Positions 55,801 through 63,873 of a DNA stretch of 64,000 nucleotides are shown one piece after another. Source of the DNA: Sulfurimonas gotlandica GD1 (lineage in GTDB: Bacteria > Campylobacterota > Campylobacteria > Campylobacterales > Sulfurimonadaceae); assembly GCF_000242915.1 (NCBI RefSeq), contig NZ_AFRZ01000001.1:806001-870000 (forward strand). Direction: 5' to 3'. The translations under genes were made by a program, and so were the position numbers. Positions within the stretch are counted from its first letter, which is position 1. Each line of letters opens with the position of its first letter. The notes beneath the pieces are model-generated. The model ran no database searches and had not been told where the DNA came from. It worked only from the letters and a program-made list of their open reading frames with translations.

Positions 55801-57058
55801 TATAGATTTTACAAGCACAACAACATTAGCAAATACACTAACTGGTTGTGAAATAAGTTCTAACCACACAAACCCAACAACAAATGTAAAATATAATGAT
55901 TATAATGTAACATTTCATCCATATGAGTTTACACTTCTTACAACTACAACTATAGGTATGGGCAATATCACTCCACCATTATTAAAACCATTTGTCTATA
56001 TGGCAGATATATCACAAGATGAAAATGTATCAGTGCACTTAAATACCTCCATTACCGCAAGAGGTAAAACTACTGCTACAGGACTTAGTAACTTTGTTAC
56101 CGGATGCTATGCAAAACCACTGGACATTAACATCACCAAGTCAGCTATGATCAATACTCAACTTGAGTATAAATACAGAGTTCATGACTTAAACTCTACC
56201 AACGATATCATAACAGCAAATGACATCAATGGTTCCATACCAAAAGGCAGTACAACGCTTTCTCCAAATTTCACAACTACAAGTGGATATTTTCAGAAAA
56301 ATATGAATGGTACTATAAATACTACTGCGAACCTTAACTTTAGCAGAGATGCAAATGCAACTGCAAACCCTGAGAGCATTACGTTTATAACCTATGCAGC
56401 GGGAGATCCTAACAACTCATTTAAGGCTGATTTAAATCCAAGTAAAACAGCAGATGGCAATTCTACAATAAACCAAACAATCACTCACTATTATGGACGT
56501 ACAAATACACCTAAGAAGAGTGTTGTTTGTAAATCTGTACCTTGTCAAACCAATACTGATCCGAATCCAGCTAACAATCCAGATTTCACAAGAGTTTTTA
56601 TGTATTTTGAAGTATTTTGTAACGGCACATTAAATGGAAATACATGTATTCCGGCACTGCTTCCTAATGCCACTTTTAATACAAATGATATAAGATGGTG
56701 GACGAATAATAGTCATGACCAAAGTGTAACAAATGGAACAGATGGAATAATGGGAATAATAAGCGAAGTTAACGGAAATACTAATGTAACAGATATAAAT
56801 CAAACTGCATTATTAAAATACCAATACGAAACTATACTTAGATATAACTCTGCGGCTTCTCCAGCATTCCCATATACTGGAAATATGCAAAATGCTGCTT
56901 CAAGATGGTTAATCTATGATGAAAGTAACATTAATGCAACTACAAATAAATTTAGAGTTGATTTTATGAGACAAGCAGGTTGGAGTGGTAAACATGAAAC
57001 AGATGCTACTACTCAAACAAGAGGTGCTGTAAAAGTAAATAAAAGAAGTATGTGGTAA
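52835..57058 (+). CDS. large secreted MshQ-like surface protein
   Basis: A 1407-residue protein with a signal peptide (about 1-23, ending near SLFSW). The start at 52835 is favoured by AAGGAG 6 bases upstream. The N-terminal third (about 25-420) is a beta-rich domain with motifs such as GGWSLLIVYNVDG, SIFDGFDLYLT and DVSGFIT, resembling adhesin or lectin-like bacterial surface domains. The rest is Asn/Thr/Ser/Asp-rich beta repeat with several Cys pairs. The C-terminal region (about 1040-1400) resembles the MshQ-type large protein of MSHA pilus clusters. I count 16 D/E-X-N-X-S/T sequons. Three prepilin-like genes follow at once. Likely role: pilus-associated adhesin; untested. Confidence 0.8.
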   Translation: MKTFKKAFYLPLLFLIIPFSLFSWESIYGGRGNFSTDSDFHLLYGGIGYSVFGDLEATGNSILSSNNPTNANLITDITTYKTIDANFNSATYSLGDAEKMNSSSATLTLPSYVKGSDIVWAGLFWQGHVLREGGAYTDATIDADIVGWNNATIKDAAGTMHKITAPVGTNDLNHKTFYYTVTDGTGYRHHYGAYHEVTDIVKNSYTSAQNTFTVGNIKTTAGRDDGEYVYIAQAPTYSGNYQFGLYGGWSLLIVYNVDGTTAFANNVAMKTVSIFDGFDLYLTWGPDGTAFETTIDVSGFITPKTGTVNSKLLLFGGAGDRHLTPDTLQIQNQKNVGTYSNLTNTPNPVGGQFNHTYTKFGNHMTPGDTNKQGMDLDIFDVSSQMDNEQTNTKLKFGVVKNGGCDQIFPQVIAFSTELYEPQFCYDYAYSQQGIYFTENNDGTKDPDLIGDVITDSPVEVKIFIRNLVSDFAITDMTVNITDINTTQASYETDSTKLAKIGNLIPTSLNDAADLNVTTTGNMTSIKSINIGNMTSYDHFYVYYSLDPKQNLDMPINVDATYNLVVNASTIIPYTLKLGANVPMCSDANYAYSPAKGRFNVVHNSYYDLDVGGTKDDYNLPTQVTSRTGNFKVISVDENATDTLKNVSTIAAVEMIDSSAFHDVNASCQELASSISEKVWVLFDGNVTSTQFNDAAIQSAISNNMTSLTTSSEFYKNARQNAAFRVSFNLTNDGNDDLVKVEPGSKANTYKINFTELVQNLGTCAKDMDGIPNNTDTVAQWCSNNSDKLTKEDIAICMECVYGFNTKLVCSRDNFSIRPEAIMVHIDDQDQTTPTSQSRLTTGESGVVGAVSSIQNLAADYEYNLELNATNHINNTSSYGYTRSFNIATLNDEALYAWEPRGLSPAQLITRNLACNDDTNKSLDIRFVNGKVDANTSIQEVGEYSLSLLDRTWTAVDSDPIYMGHHTGSHFSSNLDCTLNSSRTYPINTAIDFTSTTTLANTLTGCEISSNHTNPTTNVKYNDYNVTFHPYEFTLLTTTTIGMGNITPPLLKPFVYMADISQDENVSVHLNTSITARGKTTATGLSNFVTGCYAKPLDINITKSAMINTQLEYKYRVHDLNSTNDIITANDINGSIPKGSTTLSPNFTTTSGYFQKNMNGTINTTANLNFSRDANATANPESITFITYAAGDPNNSFKADLNPSKTADGNSTINQTITHYYGRTNTPKKSVVCKSVPCQTNTDPNPANNPDFTRVFMYFEVFCNGTLNGNTCIPALLPNATFNTNDIRWWTNNSHDQSVTNGTDGIMGIISEVNGNTNVTDINQTALLKYQYETILRYNSAASPAFPYTGNMQNAASRWLIYDESNINATTNKFRVDFMRQAGWSGKHETDATTQTRGAVKVNKRSMW

Positions 57059-57702
57059 TGAAAAAGTTAACAAATAGACTCGCTTTTACAATGATAGAAC
57101 TTATCTTTGCTATTGTAATAATTGCACTATCAGTTATGTCGTTACCTATGATGAGTGAAGTAACTTCAAGTGGAATTGAAAATAATCTTGTTCAAGAAGC
57201 AATATTCGCAGCAGCAACAGAGGCTAATGAAGCAACATCTCACATGTGGGATGAACACTCAATGAATGATGTCAACTTAACAGAATATTCTAGAGTTGTA
57301 AATGTAAATAACGAATGTAACGCAACTACTTTTAAAAGACTAGGACACATCAACAGAAGATGTATAAATAACTTAGCACTTGGAACATTTACAGGAACAG
57401 TCTTTAACTTTTCTATCAACTTTGCTGATCACAATGCATCTTTAATATTTATAGCACCAACTGGAAGCTCTATTACATCGGCAGAAGGCTATAAACAGAA
57501 CTATAATAGCACTGCTGTTGTTAGCAATCCATCTTCATTTGGATTAGCAGCTGATAATCCAAACAGTAACATAAAAGAGATACAAGTTACTATAACAAAT
57601 GTAACTACAAACGAAATAATAACTGTTCTTAGTGCATATACTGCTAATATAGGTGAACCAGATCTTGGTAGTGGTAATATATATCATAAAGGAACTTACT
57701 AA
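57058..57702 (+). CDS. type IV minor prepilin-like protein (MshD-like)
   Basis: A 214-residue protein with a prepilin start: MKKLTNRLAFTMIELIFAIVIIALSV has a short basic leader, a cleavage point before FTMIEL, the Glu5 needed for assembly and a hydrophobic helix. The rest is a globular head with a Cys pair and sequons DVNLT, ECNAT and DHNAS. The start used is the ATG overlapping the previous stop (TAATG). It may initiate or cap a pseudopilus, as MshD/PilV do. Confidence 0.85.
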   Translation: MKKLTNRLAFTMIELIFAIVIIALSVMSLPMMSEVTSSGIENNLVQEAIFAAATEANEATSHMWDEHSMNDVNLTEYSRVVNVNNECNATTFKRLGHINRRCINNLALGTFTGTVFNFSINFADHNASLIFIAPTGSSITSAEGYKQNYNSTAVVSNPSSFGLAADNPNSNIKEIQVTITNVTTNEIITVLSAYTANIGEPDLGSGNIYHKGTY

Positions 57703-58628
57703 TGAAAAATCGTAAAGCCTTTACTATGATAGAACTAATATTTGTTATTGTTATAATGGGAATCCTAGGTAAGTTTGGTGTTGAATTTCTAGCTCAGGCA
57801 TATAATAGTTTTATATTTTCAAATATAAATAACACTCTTCAATCACAAAGTGCTACAGCTGTTGAGTTTATTTCTACAAGACTACAACATCGAATCAAAG
57901 ACTCTGCTATTGTAAGAAATACAAATATCAATCAAAATAGTACTGCTGATGATATATGGAATTTGTTAACACAAAGTGAAGATGAAAATGCAACTGTATT
58001 GGAATGGATTAGTTCAGATATAGATAGTTTTCGTGGTCTCTCTGATGGTGGAGTTGGTGTGTTAAACCTTCCAAACTGGAGTGGAATTATAGATATAGAT
58101 GCTGGTAATGCCAATTTTATTGTTTCTCCAGGAACAGATACAACAAAAGTAAATTCATTAATAAATATACTCTCAAATACAAACAGTAGCATCAATGACG
58201 CTGCAATTTATTTTATTGGTTCATCAACTCAAGGTAACGGTTGGGGATATGATGGAGCAGTTATAACAGACCAGAATGCTTCTATACATCCTATTAACCT
58301 TGTTATTGGTCAGCCAACTCAATTTGTGTCCAGTACGACTGCTCCTGTTAATTTTTCCGGGGTAGATGTTTATGAGTATTATAAACTATCATGGACTGCA
58401 AATGCTATTGCACATGATTTTGCAACAGGGGAATTGAGATTTTACTATGACTATCAGCCTTGGAAAGGTGAAAATTATCTTGATGACGGTAAATTTGCTG
58501 TGATAATGGAAAATGTTAGTTCTTTTCGTTTTAGATCAGTATCTTCTTTAATAAAGTTACAAGTATGTGTAAAAAGTAATCAAACAAATGAGGAGTATTC
58601 AATATGCAAAGAAAAAACAATCTTTTAA
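57702..58628 (+). CDS. type IV minor prepilin-like protein (MshO-like)
   Basis: A 308-residue prepilin-like protein. KAFTMIELIFVIVIMGILGKFG contains the cleavage site, Glu5 and the helix. The next stretch (SATAVEFISTRLQHRIKDSAIVR) matches the MshO pattern of an Arg-rich helix after the pilin stalk. The head holds sequons DENAT and DQNAS. Starts at TAATG, sharing a base with the previous stop; ends 25 bases into the next gene. Confidence 0.85.
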   Translation: MKNRKAFTMIELIFVIVIMGILGKFGVEFLAQAYNSFIFSNINNTLQSQSATAVEFISTRLQHRIKDSAIVRNTNINQNSTADDIWNLLTQSEDENATVLEWISSDIDSFRGLSDGGVGVLNLPNWSGIIDIDAGNANFIVSPGTDTTKVNSLINILSNTNSSINDAAIYFIGSSTQGNGWGYDGAVITDQNASIHPINLVIGQPTQFVSSTTAPVNFSGVDVYEYYKLSWTANAIAHDFATGELRFYYDYQPWKGENYLDDGKFAVIMENVSSFRFRSVSSLIKLQVCVKSNQTNEEYSICKEKTIF

Positions 58629-59080
58629 GAACTTCTCATATTGGAAAGAGAAATGGGATTGCCATGATTATGGCAATTACAGTGCTTGTTATAATTGCTA
58701 CAATAATGGCACTATCTTTGTCATTAACGACGCAAACATCAAAACGAACTACTGATTTATATCTCTATGAACAATCTGTACTTCTTTCACACAGTGCAGC
58801 AGAGTATGCTCTACTTAAAATGTCGCAAACTGCACAATGCACACTTTCTAACTTAAATTTTAATCATGGTGCTGGGAATCTATATAATATTAATGTAGAT
58901 ATGCGCTATATATCTGTAATAGGGACTACATGTCAAATTAATGCTAATGCATTGGGTCTAGAATACACTAATGTTGTTACTAATGAAACTAGTGGAACAG
59001 TTCTAATGGATATAACCGTTACAACAACTGCCGGAAACGAACCAATCCGCTATTTTAGAAGAAGCATCCAGAAATTATAA
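58604..59080 (+). CDS. type IV minor prepilin-like protein (MshP/PilX/GspK-like)
   Basis: A 158-residue protein. After a basic leader (KRNG) the mature N-terminus reads IAMIMAITVLVIIATIMALSLS, a pilin-type helix without Glu5. Loss of Glu5 is typical of the tip pseudopilin GspK and of PilX/MshP-type proteins. The head has two Cys and begins LYEQSVLLSHSAAEYALLKM. The start has GAGGAG 9 bases upstream inside the previous gene. It ends this operon; hpf follows with its own promoter. Confidence 0.82.
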   Translation: MQRKNNLLRTSHIGKRNGIAMIMAITVLVIIATIMALSLSLTTQTSKRTTDLYLYEQSVLLSHSAAEYALLKMSQTAQCTLSNLNFNHGAGNLYNINVDMRYISVIGTTCQINANALGLEYTNVVTNETSGTVLMDITVTTTAGNEPIRYFRRSIQKL

Positions 59081-59089
59081 TTTATATAA

Positions 59090-59130
59090 ACCTTTTAATG
59101 CTATAATTCGAAATTAAAATATTAAAAGGT
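59090..59130 (+). promoter_or_regulatory. hpf promoter flanked by a perfect 10-base inverted repeat
   Basis: TATAAT (59102-59107) lies between ACCTTTTAAT (59090-59099) and ATTAAAAGGT (59121-59130). Transcription would start near 59113, so the left arm is upstream of the start and the right arm covers the AAAAGG ribosome-binding site. This looks like an operator or a read-through hairpin that could hide the ribosome-binding site. Confidence 0.5.
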
Positions 59131-59136
59131 CATATT

Positions 59137-59670
59137 ATGAATATTTCTCTTACGGGAAGACAGTTAGAACTTACTGAGCCTATCAAAGCTCATATGAATA
59201 CATCTATCGAAACACTTAGCAAATATAACATGGATATTATTTCTGTAAATGTTGTTGCTTCTGCGCAAACAAAAAAAGGTAAAGAGCACTCAGTAGTTGA
59301 GTTTGTTATCAACCTTGCTCACAAAAACTCAGTAATCATCAAACAAAACGATGATGATTTATATGCTGCTATTGACTTAGCTATTGCTAGAGCTCAAAAA
59401 GCTTTACGTCGAATGCATGACAAAGAAGTTGGTCATCGTGTAGTTGGTCTTAACGAGATTAAATCAGAAACTGTAAATCTTAAAGAAGAAGCGGAAGCTA
59501 ACGAAGATGAAATCGTACCAGTAGAACTTGATCTTTACAAACCTCGTGAAGTTGAAGATGTTCTAAACGACTTAAAAGAAACTGGCAAACTGTTTGAAAT
59601 CTTTTTAGATAACGAAGATAAAACTCGTGTTCTTTACAAAAGAAACGACGGTAAATTCGGACTTTATTAG
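59137..59670 (+). CDS. hpf: ribosome hibernation-promoting factor, long form
   Basis: A 177-residue long HPF. The N-terminal domain (1-100) has MNISLTGRQLELTEPIKAHM and the RMHDKEVGHR-type helix that binds the 30S decoding site. The C-terminal domain (about 120-177, VPVELDLYKPREVEDVLNDLK) dimerises ribosomes to 100S. The AAAAGG ribosome-binding site falls in an inverted repeat around the promoter. Its stop codon is nested with the convergent recG stop. Confidence 0.97.
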   Translation: MNISLTGRQLELTEPIKAHMNTSIETLSKYNMDIISVNVVASAQTKKGKEHSVVEFVINLAHKNSVIIKQNDDDLYAAIDLAIARAQKALRRMHDKEVGHRVVGLNEIKSETVNLKEEAEANEDEIVPVELDLYKPREVEDVLNDLKETGKLFEIFLDNEDKTRVLYKRNDGKFGLY

Positions 59671-61466
59671 CCACTACCCAGAAGTAAAGATTTCTTTACT
59701 TCTGACACTATCTCAATATCCTCTGACAAATCAACCCATTTAAACTGACTTCCACTTTGAGAAGCACCTTTAAGTAAATCACCACTTTTTCTAAACTTTA
59801 AATCTAAATTTGCAATATCAAAACCACTTGTAGTATCTACAAATCTATCCAGTCTATCTGTTGTACTTTGATTTGTATAGAGATAACAGTAGCCTTTTAA
59901 ACCTGTTCTACTAACTCTACCTCTTAGCTGATGAAGAGTCGATAATCCTAATCTCTCAGCTCCAACTATGACAACAGTAGTAAGTCTAGGAAGAGATATA
60001 CCAACTTCTACAACCGTAGTAGCGATTAAAAGACTTCCCTTTTCACGAAAGTCTAAAAGCACTTCCTCTTTTTGTTTATCTTTTCCATGAGTTACATAGA
60101 CATTATCAAAGCTTTTTTCCCAATATCCTCGTGCCTCATCAATACTCTGATAGTCTAAAACTTCACTCTGCTCCACTAATGGATAGACTAAAAGGACTTG
60201 ATTATTTTTAGCTATTTCTTCTTCTATATGCTCTAGTAAATCTTTAAAATCATTTTTATGTATTACTTTACTTGTTATATCTTTTGTAAATGGTGTAGAA
60301 GTAATCAAGCTAACATCTATGTGAGCTGTCTCTATCATGGCCTGTGTTCTTGGAATTGGAGTAGCACTAAACTGTAAAAAATGCGGTTTCTTAGCTCCAC
60401 TACTAACTAACTTCTCAAGCATATTTCTTTGAGCCGTTCCAAACCTGTGCTGCTCATCTACCATAACAAGACCTGCATCTGGAAGTTCTCTGTATAAAAG
60501 AGCATGAGTACCGATGATAAAATCAAACTCTTGTAAGTCTATTTTTTTAGTTTTATTAGTTACCAAAACACTTTTTGCATCTGGTAAAAACTTTTGTGCT
60601 TCTTCAAATAACTGATTTGCAAGTATGGTAGTTGGAGCCATTAAAATAGAGCGACGTGGCAACATCATAGATGCAGACGCTAAAATCACCATAGTCTTAC
60701 CACTTCCAACATCACCCACTATCATACGTCTAGATGCTACATCTTTTTTAAAGTCATTTTTTATGTCATCTATTGCATCTGTCTGTTCATTTGTAAGTTT
60801 AAAAGGAAGAGAAGAGTTCCAAGTTTCATAGTCAGCATCTACTTTAACTATTGGCTCAAAGTATCTTCGTTTTGCTGATAGTTGTTTCATATAAGTGAAT
60901 AGTTCTAAATATTTAAGTGCATCTATGGTTTTGGCATCTAACTCTTTTAAGTTCACAAGAGTAGTAGGAAAGTGAAGTTTCAATATCTCCTGTGCTATCT
61001 CTTCTTTTAAGCCCTCTGAGAGCAAGTTTTCTAGTGTTAGGTTATTTTGTACAAGGCGAAGCATAACGTCGCTTCTAAGCGCTGATTTGTACTTTGGAGT
61101 GATAGAACCTACAGTTGTAGTTTTTCTAGGCATGCTCATACTACAGTTTCCGGTTTTGCAGTCTATGACGCCATAGAAATAATCTCTATCTCCAACTTTA
61201 AACTGATGCATCATATATGGTTTTGGACGAAATAGTACACCGCTTATAGTATGTCCTAAATTGTGAGAGTAAAAAGTTATCTGGATTGTATTTGGAGCGC
61301 GAAAAACTGACTCAACTGTCGCATCTATTAGTTGAGGCTTGCCAATTTGGATTCTATTATGAAGAGTCAAGTCTTCATAGGAGTGAGGAATATTAAGAGC
61401 GAGTTCACACCAAGAGTTGACACCTAGCTTTTTAAACTTTGACTCTAAATCTTTTGTGAGGTTCAT
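59667..61466 (-). CDS. recG: ATP-dependent DNA helicase RecG
   Basis: A 599-residue RecG, a branch-migration helicase for stalled forks. It is shorter than E. coli RecG (693), because the N-terminal wedge domain is reduced, as in other Campylobacterota. Walker A is GDVGSGKTM near residue 250; the DEQH box is VDEQHRFG; motif III reads QFSATPIPRT; motifs V and VI are TTVVEVGISLP and HQLRGRVSRTG. The final TRG region is present. The stop overlaps the hpf stop by four bases on the other strand. Confidence 0.96.
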   Translation of the reverse strand: MNLTKDLESKFKKLGVNSWCELALNIPHSYEDLTLHNRIQIGKPQLIDATVESVFRAPNTIQITFYSHNLGHTISGVLFRPKPYMMHQFKVGDRDYFYGVIDCKTGNCSMSMPRKTTTVGSITPKYKSALRSDVMLRLVQNNLTLENLLSEGLKEEIAQEILKLHFPTTLVNLKELDAKTIDALKYLELFTYMKQLSAKRRYFEPIVKVDADYETWNSSLPFKLTNEQTDAIDDIKNDFKKDVASRRMIVGDVGSGKTMVILASASMMLPRRSILMAPTTILANQLFEEAQKFLPDAKSVLVTNKTKKIDLQEFDFIIGTHALLYRELPDAGLVMVDEQHRFGTAQRNMLEKLVSSGAKKPHFLQFSATPIPRTQAMIETAHIDVSLITSTPFTKDITSKVIHKNDFKDLLEHIEEEIAKNNQVLLVYPLVEQSEVLDYQSIDEARGYWEKSFDNVYVTHGKDKQKEEVLLDFREKGSLLIATTVVEVGISLPRLTTVVIVGAERLGLSTLHQLRGRVSRTGLKGYCYLYTNQSTTDRLDRFVDTTSGFDIANLDLKFRKSGDLLKGASQSGSQFKWVDLSEDIEIVSEVKKSLLLGSG

Positions 61467-61537
61467 ATTATTTCCTTGAGTTGCTAATACTACCTCTTTT
61501 TCTGAACCTCATCTAAAAATATTTCAAATTGCAATAA

Positions 61538-62821
61538 TTATTTAGTAACTATTGCAAAACTCATCTCTAAAATCTCTTTATGATTTTTAATAAACTCATT
61601 AAGATCTTTTAGTTTTAACTCTTTTATTAGCTCTAACTCTTTTACAGAGTGTCCCAGTTCTTGACCTTTGTAAAAATCCATAAAAGTGCGGTTAAGTCTT
61701 TGACTCATTGTCTCAACTCTTAAAGGCTCACTTCCAAGAAGGAATTTTTTAGTCTGTTGTAACTCATCTTTTGTCACACCATTTTTTACAAACTCTGCAA
61801 CAACTTCTCTAACAGTTTTTTGCGCATCTTCAAGAGACTCCAGTTTAGTCTGTAGGTAACCTGTCATATAACTGCTAGATTGACTAACGCTTACTCTTGC
61901 GTAAGCAGAATAAGCCAGACCTTTTTTAACTCTTATCTCTTCCATCAGACGTGAGCCAAAACCACCAGTTCCTAAAATATAAGTAGCAACTCTGGCTTTA
62001 TAGTAATCCTCTGAATCATACTTAATATTATATGGTGATCCAAAATATACATAGGCCTGTTTAGTATCTCTTTTTAAAACAGACTCAGAAGCTTTTTCAG
62101 TTACATTATAGCTCTCTAATGGAATCAACTTACCCTTAGGCATAGCATTGATAATTATTTCTATCTCAGCCTTTGCAGAATTAATATCTACATCACCACC
62201 AACTACTACAATAAGTCTTGAACTCACAAGATGCTCTTTTACAAATTCTTCTACATCTTCAAGCTCTATGCTTTGAACACTCTCTAGTGTTCCAGATCCT
62301 GGATTCGCAAGTGGTGTCCCTTTAAATAGAACCGCTTTTAACTCATTAGATGCTACATAATCAAAATCATTTGCCTTTGAACTTAGTGAACCCAGAGTTG
62401 TAGTTTTTACTTTGCTTATAGCTTCCTCTGAAAAGTTAGGATCTTTTAGTAGAGCATTAAATTTCTTTAAACCCTCAGAAAACTCCTCTTTTAAACAACC
62501 GACTTCCATAACAAAAGTCTCTTGACCAGTAGAAGATGCAATATGAATAGCTTTGCTCTCAAGTGACTCTGCAAAAGCAGATGAACCCAGCTTTTTAGTT
62601 CCCTCGCCCATAACTCTTGCACTGAACTTTGCAAGTCCTGCTTTTGTAGTATCTGTTATACTTCCGCTGTTTTGAAAGATAAACTGCATAGTGACAAGAG
62701 GAAGTCTCTTGTCTTCTTCAAAAATCACAGGTACTCTCAATCCGTTTGTTTCAATATATTCTATAGTTGCTGCCATAATTATTTGTCCTGTTATTAGTAA
62801 AGTAAAAATTAATTTTTTCAT
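61538..62821 (-). CDS. M16 family protein lacking the zinc motif
   Basis: A 427-residue exported protein (signal about 1-17) with the M16 peptidase fold. In active members the first domain has HxxEH; here the same spot reads KFSAR (65-69), in TTKAGLAKFSARVMGEGT. Thus zinc binding is lost. Such inactive subunits pair with an active M16 partner, which was not found in the window. Its start shares a base with the mqnC stop (TAATG), so they are co-transcribed. Alternative: a structural scaffold. Confidence 0.88.
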   Translation of the reverse strand: MKKLIFTLLITGQIIMAATIEYIETNGLRVPVIFEEDKRLPLVTMQFIFQNSGSITDTTKAGLAKFSARVMGEGTKKLGSSAFAESLESKAIHIASSTGQETFVMEVGCLKEEFSEGLKKFNALLKDPNFSEEAISKVKTTTLGSLSSKANDFDYVASNELKAVLFKGTPLANPGSGTLESVQSIELEDVEEFVKEHLVSSRLIVVVGGDVDINSAKAEIEIIINAMPKGKLIPLESYNVTEKASESVLKRDTKQAYVYFGSPYNIKYDSEDYYKARVATYILGTGGFGSRLMEEIRVKKGLAYSAYARVSVSQSSSYMTGYLQTKLESLEDAQKTVREVVAEFVKNGVTKDELQQTKKFLLGSEPLRVETMSQRLNRTFMDFYKGQELGHSVKELELIKELKLKDLNEFIKNHKEILEMSFAIVTK

Positions 62822-63873
62822 TATGCAAACTTCTCTAAAGTTTCATAAGCTGTATTGCGTACTGCCGGTATCTCACCTATATCTTTGATAAGAGCTACCA
62901 TCTCTTCTTTAGCCATTGAGTAAGCTGCACCTGCACTGCTTACAACATTCTCTTCCATCATAGTCGAGCCTAAGTCATTTGCTCCAAACCTAAGAGCCAT
63001 CTGACCGATGTAAGCACCCTGAGTTACCCATGAGCTTTGGATATTTGGCACATTATCAAGGTAGAGTCTAGCTACTGCTAAAAGTCTTAAGTATCTGTTT
63101 GATGATGGTTTGTCCATATCTGGAATAAGTCTTAGAAGCTCAGTGTTCTGACCTTGAAAACTCCACATAATGAATGCACGGAATCCCCCTGTCTCATCTT
63201 GAAGTTTTCTAACCATTTCAAAGTGGTCAATAATATCTTCATCACTCTCAACAGTTCCATACATCATAGTTGCAGTTGACATGATACCAAGCTTATGAGC
63301 TTTCCTGTGAATATCAATCCAAACTTCAGAGTCAATCTTCTTAGGTGCGATAATATCACGAACCTTATCACTAAGTATCTCAGCTCCAGCGCCAGGAATA
63401 GATGCAAGACCTTTTACTTTTAGTCTCTCTAAAACCTCTTCAACACTGATGCGAGAGACTTTAGCTATAAAGTCTATCTCAATGGATGAGAAACCATGTA
63501 TAGTAATTTCTGGATATTTAGTATGGATATGCTCAACTAAATCCTCATACCACTCTATCTTTAGCTTTGGATGTACTCCACCTTGAAATAATATCTGAGT
63601 TCCGCCAATCTCTAAAAGCTCATCTATCTTTGCATCTATCTCATCGAAAGTAAGTACATAAGCATCTGCATCTTTTTCGTGTCTGTAAAAAGCACAAAAC
63701 TTACAATCAACCCAACAGATATTTGTGTAGTTAATGTTTCTATCTACAACAAAAGTAGTTATACCTTTTGGATGAAGCTCTTTTTTACGAGCCGAAGCCA
63801 TCTTTCCAAGTTCTTTTAAGTCAGCATTTTTTATTAGATCTAATGCTTCTTCTTTAGTTAATCTTTTTTGCAT
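62821..63873 (-). CDS. mqnC: cyclic dehypoxanthinyl futalosine synthase
   Basis: A 350-residue radical-SAM enzyme of the futalosine menaquinone pathway, closing dehypoxanthine futalosine to its cyclic form. The 4Fe-4S cysteines are C53, C57 and C60 in NYTNICWVDCKFCAFYR. Other MqnC parts are GGTQILFQGGVHP, a SIPGAGAEILS loop, and the C-terminal NDLGSTMMEENVV. Menaquinone made this way is typical for Campylobacterota, and supports the host assignment. It starts inside the end of the upstream gene. Confidence 0.95.
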   Translation of the reverse strand: MQKRLTKEEALDLIKNADLKELGKMASARKKELHPKGITTFVVDRNINYTNICWVDCKFCAFYRHEKDADAYVLTFDEIDAKIDELLEIGGTQILFQGGVHPKLKIEWYEDLVEHIHTKYPEITIHGFSSIEIDFIAKVSRISVEEVLERLKVKGLASIPGAGAEILSDKVRDIIAPKKIDSEVWIDIHRKAHKLGIMSTATMMYGTVESDEDIIDHFEMVRKLQDETGGFRAFIMWSFQGQNTELLRLIPDMDKPSSNRYLRLLAVARLYLDNVPNIQSSWVTQGAYIGQMALRFGANDLGSTMMEENVVSSAGAAYSMAKEEMVALIKDIGEIPAVRNTAYETLEKFA

